This document shows positions 36,993 through 48,795 of a stretch of 64,000 nt of DNA, piece after piece. The notes beneath the pieces were generated by a model. It was not told where the DNA came from. It saw nothing but the letters and a program-made list of their open reading frames with translations, and made no database searches. Source of the stretch: CAMPJU01 sp036675265 (lineage in GTDB: Bacteria; Pseudomonadota; Gammaproteobacteria; Xanthomonadales; Xanthomonadaceae); assembly GCA_036675265.1 (NCBI GenBank), contig JAKFFJ010000051.1, positions 5,286 through 69,285 of the forward strand, read 5' to 3'. How positions within the stretch are numbered: position 1 is the stretch's first letter; each line of letters begins with the position of its first letter. Position numbers and translations under genes: made by a program.

Positions 36993-38936
36993 TCACTTCG
37001 CGTAGCGGCCACCGCAGTCGGCGTCCTCGCCGGGCCCCAGTTCGAGGGTGGCCAGCAATGCGACCGGCGGCGCGATGGTGCCCAGTGCGAGGGCGAATGC
37101 CGCGCGCAGCCCGACGCGTGCCGGGTCCGGCGAGACCGACGGGTCGAGGAAGGTCCCGCGCACCAGCAACGGCGACCGGAACACGAACAGGCTGCGATCC
37201 TTGGGCCGGGGCCTGAGGGTCAGGGCGAGCCGCTCGTTGCGCAAGTCGACGTCGCCTTCGCCGACGATGATGGTGTCGGTGGTGTCGAATGCGAACGCAC
37301 GGGCGGCCATCACGCCGTCCTTGACCGCGAAATCCGCGAATGCGCAACGGATCGGTACCTTCCGGTCGCCGGTGATCAGGAATTTCAGCGCCTCGGCGAT
37401 GTCCAGTCCGGCATATTCCATGAGCAGGTTGCTGACCTGCCCGCGACCCATGCCGAGGGAGACGTCGCCGTTCGACGTGGCCAGCATCTTCGCCACCGAG
37501 TTGCCGGTGCCCGCGAGTGCGATGTCCCCGCCGATCCTGCCGATCGCGCCCTGCGCGAGCTCGGCCTGCGGCATCAGTCGTGGCAGGTCGAGCCCGCGCA
37601 CCGCCGCCTGGGCCTGCATGCGGATCGGCGACTCGCGCGCGTCGAGCCGGATGGTGGAACGCACGTTGCCGCCGGCCACGCCGAAGTCGAGCGGGTCGAG
37701 CCGCAGCAGGCCGCCCTCCAGCAGCAGGTGCGCGTCCATGTCGTCGAGCGGCAGGCGGGTGCCCACGATGCGCCCGGCGCGCAGGCGGACGTCGGCATCC
37801 ATCGCGCCCAGCTTGTCGAGGTTGTACGGGGTGTCCGGCAGCAACCGCCCGCGTGCGGCCGGGCCGGCGCCGTCGCCTGGTGGCGCGCCGATGAAACCGC
37901 CGAGGTCGTCCAGGTCGAGCTTGCCGGACGCCAGGTCCGCGCGCAGGTAGGGGCGCGCTCCGCCCGTGTCGACGTTCGCGTCGCCCGCCAGGTCGCTGTC
38001 GCCGACGTGGCCGCTGAAGTCGTCGTAATGCCAGGCGTCGCCTTCGCGGAAGAAGTGGCCGTCCAGGTCGTAGGCGGGCGTGGGCGGCAGCGCCAGCCCG
38101 AGTAGCGGATAGAGGTCCTCCAGGTCGGCGCCGGAAAGGGCCAGCTGGAGGTCGAAGTCGGTCAGCCGCAGCGGGTCGACCAGCGTGCCGCGCGCGTGCG
38201 CGTGGGTGGCGCCCGCGCTGGCCCGCACGTCCAGCCGGTAGGGGCGTTCGCGGTCACGCAGTTCCAGCGGCGACTCGGCCCTGCCCTCGACGACGAACGG
38301 GTTGCCCTGCCAGCGCCCGCTTCCCGTGCCGGTGATCGCCGGCGCCGCATCATCCGGCCCCGGTGGCACGCTTTGGACATCGAGCTCGACCATCGTGTCC
38401 GCGGCGGCGTCGAGCACTTCCACGTGCCCGTCGTCGATCCACAGCCCGCGGAATTCCGGAGGATCGTCGCTCGGCGACGGGTGCTCGAACACCCAGTTGC
38501 CCACCCCCTCCGGTCCCTTTTCGAGGAACGCGCGCGGGCGGTCGAGTCGCAATTCCGGGATGCGCACGTCGCCGCGCAGCAGGGGCCAGACCTCGATGGC
38601 CAGCCGCAATCGGTCCGTGGACGCCATGACGGGACGTTCCGACCAGTCGGCGTTGCCCAGCTGCAGCCGGTCGGCCGTCACGACGGTGGTGCGCCCCAGG
38701 TCGACATCGAGGTCGCCGCGGATCTCGAACGCACGGCCGGTGCGGGCTTCGACCTGGCGCTCGACGGGGCCCTTGAACCAGTTCCAGTCCCACAGCAGGA
38801 GGAGCAGCGCGACGCCGAGCAGCAGCAGCGCGAACGTGGCGCGGCCGGGGTGGGCCGCGATCGTGCGCGCCTCGGCGCGGGCGCGCCTGCGTGCCGACTC
38901 GAGTGCTGCTCGGTGACTGGGCAGGGAAGGGGGCAT
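36993..38936 (-). CDS. AsmA family protein
   Basis: A 647-aa inner-membrane protein with one N-terminal helix (ATFALLLLGVALLLLLWDW) and a long periplasmic beta-rich region. The AsmA-type start of the domain (VEARTGRAFEIRGDLDVDLG) follows the helix. The C-terminal end carries DRSLFVFRSPLLVRGTFLDP, typical of the YhjG/AsmA group. AsmA-like proteins are bridge-type lipid-transfer proteins or affect outer-membrane assembly. The start at 38936 gives a normal N-terminus. prfC lies 56 bases upstream on the same strand. Confidence 0.88.
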   Translation of the reverse strand: MPPSLPSHRAALESARRRARAEARTIAAHPGRATFALLLLGVALLLLLWDWNWFKGPVERQVEARTGRAFEIRGDLDVDLGRTTVVTADRLQLGNADWSERPVMASTDRLRLAIEVWPLLRGDVRIPELRLDRPRAFLEKGPEGVGNWVFEHPSPSDDPPEFRGLWIDDGHVEVLDAAADTMVELDVQSVPPGPDDAAPAITGTGSGRWQGNPFVVEGRAESPLELRDRERPYRLDVRASAGATHAHARGTLVDPLRLTDFDLQLALSGADLEDLYPLLGLALPPTPAYDLDGHFFREGDAWHYDDFSGHVGDSDLAGDANVDTGGARPYLRADLASGKLDLDDLGGFIGAPPGDGAGPAARGRLLPDTPYNLDKLGAMDADVRLRAGRIVGTRLPLDDMDAHLLLEGGLLRLDPLDFGVAGGNVRSTIRLDARESPIRMQAQAAVRGLDLPRLMPQAELAQGAIGRIGGDIALAGTGNSVAKMLATSNGDVSLGMGRGQVSNLLMEYAGLDIAEALKFLITGDRKVPIRCAFADFAVKDGVMAARAFAFDTTDTIIVGEGDVDLRNERLALTLRPRPKDRSLFVFRSPLLVRGTFLDPSVSPDPARVGLRAAFALALGTIAPPVALLATLELGPGEDADCGGRYAK

Positions 38937-38992
38937 GACGCACCTTCCGCGCAGCCCGGTCAAACGAAGGTGAATGCGCGCGAGGGCGCCGG

Positions 38993-40597
<1,605 letters not shown>

Positions 40598-40635
40598 GGG
40601 GGTGGCGGAGCGAGCGGGGCGGCGATTATAGGCCG

Positions 40636-41793
40636 CTAGCGCAGGCAGGCCCCGTCGATTCCCAGCGCGCGCGCGACATCGCCCAGGTCGAACGCGGCCA
40701 CCGACCGGTCGTCGTGCACCGCGAACAGCGCGCCATGCGGGAAGCCCGGCGCCGCGGCGGCATGCAGCGCGATGCCGTCGGTCCACGCAACGGTCTCGCC
40801 GCTGAAGGAACCGACCGGCGCCAGGGTGGCGCGCTCGAACACGTGGAACCTGGTCGTGGGTTGCAGCTGGTCGGCGGCGATCCAGAAGCCCGCAGGCACG
40901 CCGTCCTCGCCCAGGCCGCAATCCCACAGCGCAACGCCTTCGGCTTCCGCACCGAACGCGGTGGCGACGTCGTGCCCGGTGTACGTCCCGTCCAGCCGGT
41001 AGACGCGGAGCGTCGAAGCCGCGGGGGGAAACTCGTCTGCGACCAGCAAGGTGCCGGTGACAGGGTCGCCGGCCAGCGACTCCACCATGTGCAGCATGCC
41101 GGCACCCGCGTCGCCGAACGCGCCGAGGTCGCGCGCGACCAGCGCGCCCGCGCCATCGAAGGAGACGCGATAACGGCGCACCCGCTCGTCGAGCTGGTCG
41201 CCCGGGGGCACGACGTCGAAGTCTTCGCCCAGCATGTAGCTGTCGGTGACGTAGACCTCGAGTTCGCCCGGCGCGACTTCATGCAGCCACAGGCCGTAGG
41301 GGCTGCGCAGCCCGGCGGCGCCGAAGCTGCCCACCGGCTCGAGGCCGGGCAGGCGCAGGACCTGCACGCGGTGCGCATCGCGCTCGACCACGAACAGGTG
41401 GTCGCCCCACGCGGCGATGCCGTTCGGACGCAGGAATTCCCCGGGACGGCGGCCCTTGGCGCCGACGGTACGCAGTCGCTCGCCGGTCAACGCATCGTGG
41501 ATGACGAGGCGGTGGCTCGACTTGCCGGTTGCCACGAGCCAAAGGCCCGCGTCCTCGGTGGGCCAGGTGGCCAGCGAGTCCAGCTCGTCCCCCGCGGCGG
41601 GCGGGGACACGTAGCGTTCCGGCACGACCACGCGGGGGACGGCGGGTCGGGCGGGGATGGCCGTGGCCATGTCGCGGGTGGGCCGGGTGGTGCAGGCGGC
41701 CAGCATGCTCGCGAGGAGCACGCCCGCGAGAAGCATGCCCGCGCGGCGCACGCCCGCGGGCAACGGGATCGGAAGGAAGGGAAGCGGACGCAT
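40636..41793 (-). CDS. lipoprotein with a beta-propeller fold, possibly phytase-like
   Basis: A 385-aa exported protein. The signal ends in a lipobox (LLASMLAAC), so it is probably lipid-anchored. The rest shows propeller-type repeats with a blade period of 40-50 residues, for example GKSSHRLVIHDALTGERLRT, ERDAHRVQVLRLPGLEPVGS and VYVTDSYMLGEDFDVV. Similarity to beta-propeller phytases and NHL-type proteins is suggested by DGTYTGHDVATAFGAEAEGV, but catalytic residues cannot be checked by eye. Pro-phytase function is a guess. The start at 41793 was chosen for its signal peptide. Confidence 0.7.
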   Translation of the reverse strand: MRPLPFLPIPLPAGVRRAGMLLAGVLLASMLAACTTRPTRDMATAIPARPAVPRVVVPERYVSPPAAGDELDSLATWPTEDAGLWLVATGKSSHRLVIHDALTGERLRTVGAKGRRPGEFLRPNGIAAWGDHLFVVERDAHRVQVLRLPGLEPVGSFGAAGLRSPYGLWLHEVAPGELEVYVTDSYMLGEDFDVVPPGDQLDERVRRYRVSFDGAGALVARDLGAFGDAGAGMLHMVESLAGDPVTGTLLVADEFPPAASTLRVYRLDGTYTGHDVATAFGAEAEGVALWDCGLGEDGVPAGFWIAADQLQPTTRFHVFERATLAPVGSFSGETVAWTDGIALHAAAAPGFPHGALFAVHDDRSVAAFDLGDVARALGIDGACLR

Positions 41794-41834
41794 CGCAAAA
41801 GTATGCGGGGCGGGTGTTGCCAAAATATATATAT

Positions 41835-41854
41835 CGCTTCATCGGCATGAAGCG
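41835..41854. promoter_or_regulatory. perfect inverted repeat upstream of the riboswitch remnant
   Basis: CGCTTCAT and ATGAAGCG flank CGGC, an 8-4-8 perfect palindrome. It stands next to an ATATATAT tract and immediately before a TTGACA (41856-41861). It could be the operator of the lost plus-strand transcription unit or of the divergent lipoprotein gene. Confidence 0.5.
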
Positions 41855-41892
41855 ATTGACAACGCCGGAGACCCCCGGCAAGCTGGCGCCAC

Positions 41893-41923
41893 CATCGAGA
41901 CCGGCTGAGGGACAGGCCCTTTG
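41893..41923 (+). other. 5' fragment of a SAM-I (S-box) riboswitch
   Basis: GGCTGAGGGACAGGCCCTTTG within this stretch matches the conserved SAM-I aptamer core, compared with the consensus GGAGGGACTGGCCCGATGA. The GCAACC box and all helices expected 3' of it are missing, so the element is truncated and cannot bind SAM. A TTGACA lies 31 bases upstream. Identification rests on recall of the S-box consensus. Confidence 0.6.
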
Positions 41924-42042
41924 GGGGCGCGGGCGTCACCGCCGCGGCACTGCTCGACGACGCGCTGCGCATCGCGCGCGAAGCGCGGGCACCCCGGGTC
42001 AAGGCAGCGCGGAAGCCTCTGCGGGCACGGATCCCGGCGTGA
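41920..42042 (+). pseudogene. remnant of a homoserine dehydrogenase 3' end
   Basis: Directly after the truncated riboswitch, an open frame without start codon or ribosome binding site reads FGGAGVTAAALLDDALRIAR and continues about 20 residues to TGA. GAGxxVTAAxxxxDxLR is the signature of the homoserine dehydrogenase C-terminus, here with two residues missing. In Xanthomonadaceae a SAM riboswitch precedes a methionine/homoserine operon, as I recall. The arrangement therefore looks like one large deletion that joined the operon's leader to its last gene's tail. The frame runs 44 bases into the 3' end of the MASE1-GGDEF-EAL gene in antisense. Confidence 0.5.
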
Positions 42043-44230
42043 CCGCCCGCGCGAAGTAGCTCTCGATCGGCTCCGGACGGTGCACCGCGTAACCCTGCGC
42101 CATGTCCACGCCCAGCTCGGCCAGGGTCGCCAGCTGCGCCGGCGTTTCCGCGTGCTCGGCGATGCTGCGCTTGTCGAGCACGTGGGCGATGTCGGTGATC
42201 GCGCGCACGATCTGCAGCGACAGGGGCGACTCGTGCATCTCGCGCACGAAGCTGCCGTCGATCTTGAAGTAGTCGACATCCAGCGACCGCAGGTAGCCGA
42301 ACGAGCAGAAGCCGGTGCCGAAGTCGTCCAGCGCGAAGCGGCAGCCGCGGGTGCGCATCTGCGAGATGAACCGCTGCGCGCGCGGGATGTCGCGCAATGC
42401 GCTGGTCTCGGTGATCTCCAGGCAAAGCTTTTCCGGCGGGAAGGCGCTGCGCCGCAGGCGCTCGCTGAGGAACGCGATGAATCCTTCGTCCACGAGCGCC
42501 TGGGCCGACAGGTTGATGCAGCAGGTGTCGATCCCGCCGGGGTCCGCGTTGCGCTCCAGCCAGCCCAGCGCCAGGTCGATCACGCCGCGGTCGATGCGCA
42601 CGCCCAGCCGGTAGCGGTCGGCCGCGGGGAAGAACTGCTCCGGCAGCAGCAGTTGTCCGGTGGCGGGGTCGCGCAGGCGCAGCAACAGCTCGAAGTGGCG
42701 CCCGGCGGGCGCGGCACCGGGCGGCGGGGCGGCGAGCGGCACGATGGTCTGCCCGTACAGCTGGAAGCTGCGCAGGTCGATCGCGTCGCGCACGCGCACC
42801 GCCCAGCGCATCGCGCGCGTGCGGTCCAGGCGCTCGCCGCCGTCCAGCGCGGCCCGGCAGATCTGGTTGCCGCCCAGTTCCTTGGCCGCGAAGCATGCCG
42901 CGTCGGCCTGCGACAGCAGGCGGGCGAAGTCCTGCTCGCCCTGGAACGGCACCAGGCCGATGCTGGCGGTCACGCCCAGGCTGCGGCCCTCCCATTCGCA
43001 GCGATACCCCTCGATCGCGCGCATGAAGTGGCGCGCGCGTTCCTCGGCCGCGGCGGGGAGGCAGTTGTGCAGCAGCAGGCCGAATTCGTCGCCGCCGAAA
43101 TGGCCGACGGCGTCGCCGGGCCGGAGCGTTGCCTGCAGCACCCCTGCAATGCCACGGATCAGCGCGTCCCCCGCCGCATGGCTGGCGGTGTCGTTGACCA
43201 GCTTGAGGTGGTCCAGGTCGAGGTAGGCCAGCGCCCGCGGCGGCGCGCCCGGGGCCTTGAGCGTCTCGCGCACGACCTGCTCGAAGGCGTTGCGGTTGTG
43301 CAGGCCGGTGATCGGGTCGATGGTCGCATTGCGCAACAGCCGCTGCGCGGCGACACGCCGCTCGTGCGTGGCCAGCGCCAGCGCCAATGGCAACGCGCCG
43401 AGCAGGCACAGGAACAGCAGCAGCCGCGCGGTATCGAGCGCGCTGGTGGGTACCTCGAAACCGGCCACGCCGAGGCTGGCGAAACTCCCGATCAGCAGGC
43501 AGGTGCACAGGATGGCGCGCGCCGTCCACCACGGCGGGAAGCGCATCGCGCACCAGGCCAGCATCGCCAGCGGCAGCGCGGTCACGCCGAGCGCATAGCT
43601 GCCGCCAGCGCTGGCGGCCCACGCCATCAGCAGGTAGCTGCCGACCAGCAGCACGAGCCACGCGAGCCGCTCGGGTTCGCTGCCGTGCTCGCGATAGGGG
43701 TTCTGGCCAACGCGCACCGGCCGGGGCCGCAGCAGCAATGCCGGGGTGACCGCCACCACGCCGAGCAGGTCGCCCAGGAACCAGCGCAGCAGCCCGGCGC
43801 CCGTGGCACCGGCCTCCAGCATCCCGGCATAGCGCAAGCCGGCGATGCCGACCACCGCACTGACGGCGGCCAGCACCACGCCGCCCCGCAACACGTCGAG
43901 CGCCTGTCCCAGCCCCATGTGCCCGTGCCGCATGCCGCGCGTGGCGATCCAGCCGCCGGCCACGGTGCCGAGCATGTTGCTGGCCACCGAGAAGGGAACG
44001 AAGGCGTCGGGCACCTTCCCGACCGTCGCGTGGTAGGCCAGCAGCGCCAGTGGCACGAACCACGTGTGCCGCACCCCATGCATCACGGCCCCCGCCAGGC
44101 CGACGCCCGCGGCCGGCCACAGCAACGCGACCGACCCTTCCTGCAGCGGCAGCGCGGAGAACACGCAGCCGATGAAGTAAAGGGCGGCCAGGCCGAAGCC
44201 GTGCCACACCGGTGCCTGCTTCAACTGCAA
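41999..44230 (-). CDS. MASE1-GGDEF-EAL c-di-GMP protein
   Basis: A 743-aa inner-membrane protein. The N-terminal 285 residues form a MASE1-type sensor with about eight helices (LLWPAAGVGLAGAVMHG and the WFLGDLLGVVAVTPALLL signature). The GGDEF domain is canonical, with FGGDEFGLLLH at 378-388. The EAL domain follows, with its signature as ELL at 514-516. Key metal and catalytic positions remain visible as CINLSAQALV, CLEITETSAL, LDDFGTGFCSFGYLRSL and YFKIDGSFV. It could both make and degrade c-di-GMP, or be biased to one reaction. Its 3' end abuts the deletion scar. Confidence 0.92.
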   Translation of the reverse strand: MQLKQAPVWHGFGLAALYFIGCVFSALPLQEGSVALLWPAAGVGLAGAVMHGVRHTWFVPLALLAYHATVGKVPDAFVPFSVASNMLGTVAGGWIATRGMRHGHMGLGQALDVLRGGVVLAAVSAVVGIAGLRYAGMLEAGATGAGLLRWFLGDLLGVVAVTPALLLRPRPVRVGQNPYREHGSEPERLAWLVLLVGSYLLMAWAASAGGSYALGVTALPLAMLAWCAMRFPPWWTARAILCTCLLIGSFASLGVAGFEVPTSALDTARLLLFLCLLGALPLALALATHERRVAAQRLLRNATIDPITGLHNRNAFEQVVRETLKAPGAPPRALAYLDLDHLKLVNDTASHAAGDALIRGIAGVLQATLRPGDAVGHFGGDEFGLLLHNCLPAAAEERARHFMRAIEGYRCEWEGRSLGVTASIGLVPFQGEQDFARLLSQADAACFAAKELGGNQICRAALDGGERLDRTRAMRWAVRVRDAIDLRSFQLYGQTIVPLAAPPPGAAPAGRHFELLLRLRDPATGQLLLPEQFFPAADRYRLGVRIDRGVIDLALGWLERNADPGGIDTCCINLSAQALVDEGFIAFLSERLRRSAFPPEKLCLEITETSALRDIPRAQRFISQMRTRGCRFALDDFGTGFCSFGYLRSLDVDYFKIDGSFVREMHESPLSLQIVRAITDIAHVLDKRSIAEHAETPAQLATLAELGVDMAQGYAVHRPEPIESYFARAVTPGSVPAEASALP

Positions 44231-44311
44231 CGTCGTCCCCTGGCCGATGCGTGCAGGAGGCCGAGCATACGCCCGGCGCCGGGGCCAGCGTTAGCCGCCG
44301 GCGCGACGGTG

Positions 44312-47305
44312 TCAGGCAGGGGTGCCCAGGGCCGCGTCGATGTCGCTGGCGCGCACCGCGGCCCAGCCGTCGCCGCCTTCCTCGTCGACCTGCTGCGCGG
44401 CACGCGCCGCCAGGTCCACGGCGTTTTCCCACCCCAGGCGCCCGCGACGGTCGCGCATGAGGGGGAATTCCGCCAGGCCCACCGATGCGGTGGCGGCCAG
44501 CGATGCGTCGCCGACCTGGTAGGGCTGCGCCGACACCGCCGTGCGCACGCGTTCGCCCATCACCGCGAGTTGCTGGCTGGCCATCGGCCTGAACACGAGC
44601 AGGAACGCGTGGTCGCCCCAGCGGGCCACGTAGTCGCCGCTGCGCACGAGCCCGTCGAGGACCTGGGCGATGCGCCGGAGCAGGACATCGGTCGCGTCGC
44701 GGCCGTGCGTCCGTGCCAGCGCGTCGAATCCGTCGATCGAGACCAGTGCGAACACCATCGCCTCGCCCTGGTGGGCGCCATGCTCGCCCTCCCGGTCGTA
44801 ATGGGCCAGGTCCGCCGGCAACTGGTTGGCCAGGTAGCGGCGGTTGCGCAGCCCGGTCAGCAGGTCGGTCTGGCTGGCTTCCTCGAACCGGTGGTTGGCC
44901 ACTTCCAGCGCCTCGGTCCGCTGCTGCACCTGGCGCTGCAGCACATGGCGCTGGCGGCGGTAGCGATGCTGCTGGTAGCGGTAGCCCGCGAACACCAGCG
45001 TCGCCGCCAGCACCGCCAGCAACCCCAGGAACAGCGAGGTCTCGTGGAAGCGCGGACGGATCGCGAACGGCAGCACGGCAGTCGACGGGCCGGCGATCCC
45101 CGCGTTGTTGCGACCGCGGACCTCGAAGGCATACCGCCCGGGGGGCAGGTTGGTGTAACGGGCGCTGCGTACGAGCGGGTCCGCGTTGCGCCATGCGCGG
45201 TCGTAGCCCCGGAGCCGGTATTCGACGCGGATGCTCTTGGGATCCTGGAAGCTGAGCACGGTGAACTCGAACGACAGGTCGCGCGCGTCGGCGGGCATCG
45301 TGGTGCCTGCGAGCGCATGGGCGGCCAGCCAGTGTTCCCCTGCCTGCACGCGCTCGATCGCGACGGTGGGCGGCACGGCGTTCTTTTCGATGTCGTCCGT
45401 GTCCAGCGCGACCACGCCATCGCGCGAGGGCAACCACAGCGTGTCGCCGTCGCGGAATCCCTTCGAGTTGCCGGCGCCGTTGCAGCAGAACCCCTGCTGG
45501 CCGCTGAGCGGGTCACCGCGTTCGTTGAGCAGCATCTCGCCGCGCACGCGCGCGATGCGGCCCGTCGCGAATGGATGGAGGTCCGCCAGCGGGATGCGCG
45601 CGATGCCGCGGATGCCCGCGGCCCACAGGTCGCCCTCGTGCTCGGTGAGGAAGAAGGCGGAGTTCGCCGGCACGCCCTGCGCGTCGCCGAGCGCGTGCCA
45701 GCGGCCGCCGTCCAGGAAGTAGAGGGTCTCGGTCAGCGTGGCGAGCACCAGGCGACCGTCCGCAAGTTGCGTCGCTGCAGTGACGTCCAGGCCCGCCGGC
45801 AGCCCGGCGTCCAGGCCGAACGGCTCGAAGCGGTCGCCGCGCAACTCGAACACGCCGCCCTGCGTGGTCACGAGCACGCGCCCGGCCGCGTCGCGGAAGA
45901 AGAAGCGCGCCCGGCTGTCGGCCAGCCCTTCCGCGACGCCGTAGTGGCGCAGGCCGGCGCCTGCGTCGCCCCGCGGGAGCGTGTAAACGCCTTCGGTGGT
46001 CACGAACCAGAGCGTGCCGTCGGTTTCCCGGACGATGCCGTTGACCTGGGCAGTGTCCATCGGGGCGAACAGCGCGGGGCGGCGCACTGTCCCGGCGTCG
46101 CCGCCAGCGTGTTCGAGCACGGCCAGGCCGCGGCGCGTGCCGATCCAGAGGCGGTCCGGTTCGGCGAGCAGGTTGTAGCCCAGCGGGTGGGGCAGCCGGG
46201 ATCCCGGCACCACCTGCCGGAACCGGCCGTCCTCCAGCACGCTGACGCCGTCGTTGGTGCCTACCCAGGTCCGGTCGGCCACCGGGTCCCTCGCGAGTGA
46301 CCAGACGATGCGCTCGTGCAGCCCCTCCGCGACGCTGTAGCGGCGCGTCCACCCGTTCCACAGGCGGGTGAGCCCTTCCCACTGGCTGCCCAGCCACAGG
46401 TTGCCCTCGCGGTCCTCGAAGGCCACGCGCAGGCCCTCGATGCCGCCGGGACCCGCCGCCGCCACGAACTCGGTCAGGCGGCCATCGTTGATGCGCGCCA
46501 GGCCTGGATCACCGCCGACCCACAGGTTGCCGTCGCTGTCCGGGTACAGCAGGTCGAGCGCATCGCCGGCCAGCTGCGGCGCGCCGGGCAGGCGCCGCCA
46601 CCCGTCGCTGGCATGCACGAACAGTCCCGCCGTGGTGGCCGCCCAGACACGGCCTTGCGCCGAGACCAGCCGGTTCACCACGGCCAGCCGCGCGTCTTCC
46701 GGAAGGTGGAATGCCTGCCAGCCACCGGGGCCGCGGCGATGCACCGCGCCACGCGCGCCCACCCAGACCGCGTCGCCCGTGGCCAGCAACGCGTGGGCGC
46801 GCACCGGGGCGCCGTCCACGGGATGGAGCACGCCCGCGCGCGCCTCGAACAGCCCCGAGGTCGTGGCGACCCAGATCGTGCCGCCCGGGCCTTCGGCGAA
46901 CGCCTGCACGCTCGGCGCCGGCCAGCGGTCGTCGTCGGCCGCGGGCACCGCCTGGAATCCGTTGCCGTCGTGGACGGCGACGCCCTTGTAGGTGCCGATC
47001 CAGAGCCGGCCGTCCGAGGCGGCGAGCAGGGCTTCGACCCAGATCCCGGGCAGCGCGGGCTCGGTGGCGGGCGTGTAGTTGGTGAAGCGAACCCCGTCGA
47101 AGCGCGCCAGGCCGGACTGCGTGCCGGCCCACAGGTAGCCGTCGCGGTCCTGGGCAATGGCCAGGGCGCTGATCTGCGGCAGGCCCTCCTGGATGGACCA
47201 GTTGTCCCGGACGTAATGGTGGAACGCCTTGTCCGGCTCGAGCGCAACGAGGGGCCGTGGCGCGAGCCACAGCAACAACGCCACCACCGCGGCCGCGACC
47301 CGCAT
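44312..47305 (-). CDS. two-component-propeller sensor with degenerate GGDEF output
   Basis: A 997-aa sensor. A signal peptide (VALLLWLAPRPLVALEPD) leads to a periplasmic ligand domain of about 14 Reg_prop repeats, such as DRDGYLWAGTQSGLARFDG. A Y_Y_Y domain follows (EYRLRGYDRAWRNADPLVRSARYTNLPPG). One helix (LFLGLLAVLAATLVFAGYRY) crosses the membrane, then a coiled coil and a GGDEF domain complete it. The output motif reads GDHAF at 897-901 instead of GGDEF, so cyclase activity is probably lost. ATG at 47305 is abutted by a hairpin (47306-47327). Ligands of such propellers are often sugars or polysaccharide breakdown products. Confidence 0.9.
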   Translation of the reverse strand: MRVAAAVVALLLWLAPRPLVALEPDKAFHHYVRDNWSIQEGLPQISALAIAQDRDGYLWAGTQSGLARFDGVRFTNYTPATEPALPGIWVEALLAASDGRLWIGTYKGVAVHDGNGFQAVPAADDDRWPAPSVQAFAEGPGGTIWVATTSGLFEARAGVLHPVDGAPVRAHALLATGDAVWVGARGAVHRRGPGGWQAFHLPEDARLAVVNRLVSAQGRVWAATTAGLFVHASDGWRRLPGAPQLAGDALDLLYPDSDGNLWVGGDPGLARINDGRLTEFVAAAGPGGIEGLRVAFEDREGNLWLGSQWEGLTRLWNGWTRRYSVAEGLHERIVWSLARDPVADRTWVGTNDGVSVLEDGRFRQVVPGSRLPHPLGYNLLAEPDRLWIGTRRGLAVLEHAGGDAGTVRRPALFAPMDTAQVNGIVRETDGTLWFVTTEGVYTLPRGDAGAGLRHYGVAEGLADSRARFFFRDAAGRVLVTTQGGVFELRGDRFEPFGLDAGLPAGLDVTAATQLADGRLVLATLTETLYFLDGGRWHALGDAQGVPANSAFFLTEHEGDLWAAGIRGIARIPLADLHPFATGRIARVRGEMLLNERGDPLSGQQGFCCNGAGNSKGFRDGDTLWLPSRDGVVALDTDDIEKNAVPPTVAIERVQAGEHWLAAHALAGTTMPADARDLSFEFTVLSFQDPKSIRVEYRLRGYDRAWRNADPLVRSARYTNLPPGRYAFEVRGRNNAGIAGPSTAVLPFAIRPRFHETSLFLGLLAVLAATLVFAGYRYQQHRYRRQRHVLQRQVQQRTEALEVANHRFEEASQTDLLTGLRNRRYLANQLPADLAHYDREGEHGAHQGEAMVFALVSIDGFDALARTHGRDATDVLLRRIAQVLDGLVRSGDYVARWGDHAFLLVFRPMASQQLAVMGERVRTAVSAQPYQVGDASLAATASVGLAEFPLMRDRRGRLGWENAVDLAARAAQQVDEEGGDGWAAVRASDIDAALGTPA

Positions 47306-47327
47306 CAGCTTTCCCCGGAAAAAGCTG
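47306..47327 (-). promoter_or_regulatory. hairpin abutting the start codon of the propeller-GGDEF gene
   Basis: On the mRNA, CAGCTTT pairs with AAAGCTG around an 8-nt loop (TTCCGGGG), and AUG follows at once. The purine-rich GGGGAAAG that would serve as ribosome binding site is half in the loop and half in the stem. The hairpin may therefore limit initiation. Confidence 0.45.
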
Positions 47328-47352
47328 TCCCCCCGCCGGCGTTATAGCACCG

Positions 47353-48735
<1,383 letters not shown>

Positions 48736-48795
48736 GGGAACCCGCGCGTGGTGCAAGAATGACCCGCCATTGTATTCCCGGAGTCCAGGCAGTCC

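Noticed and set aside
41487..46300. Very long open frames (1316 codons minus, 1459 codons plus) over the signalling genes
   Set aside because: They are frame shadows of the MASE1-GGDEF-EAL and propeller genes, with no start signal or recognisable domain.
41921..46300. TTG-initiated plus-strand frame beginning at the riboswitch remnant
   Set aside because: It is in another frame than the homoserine-dehydrogenase-like sequence and lies antisense to two clear genes.
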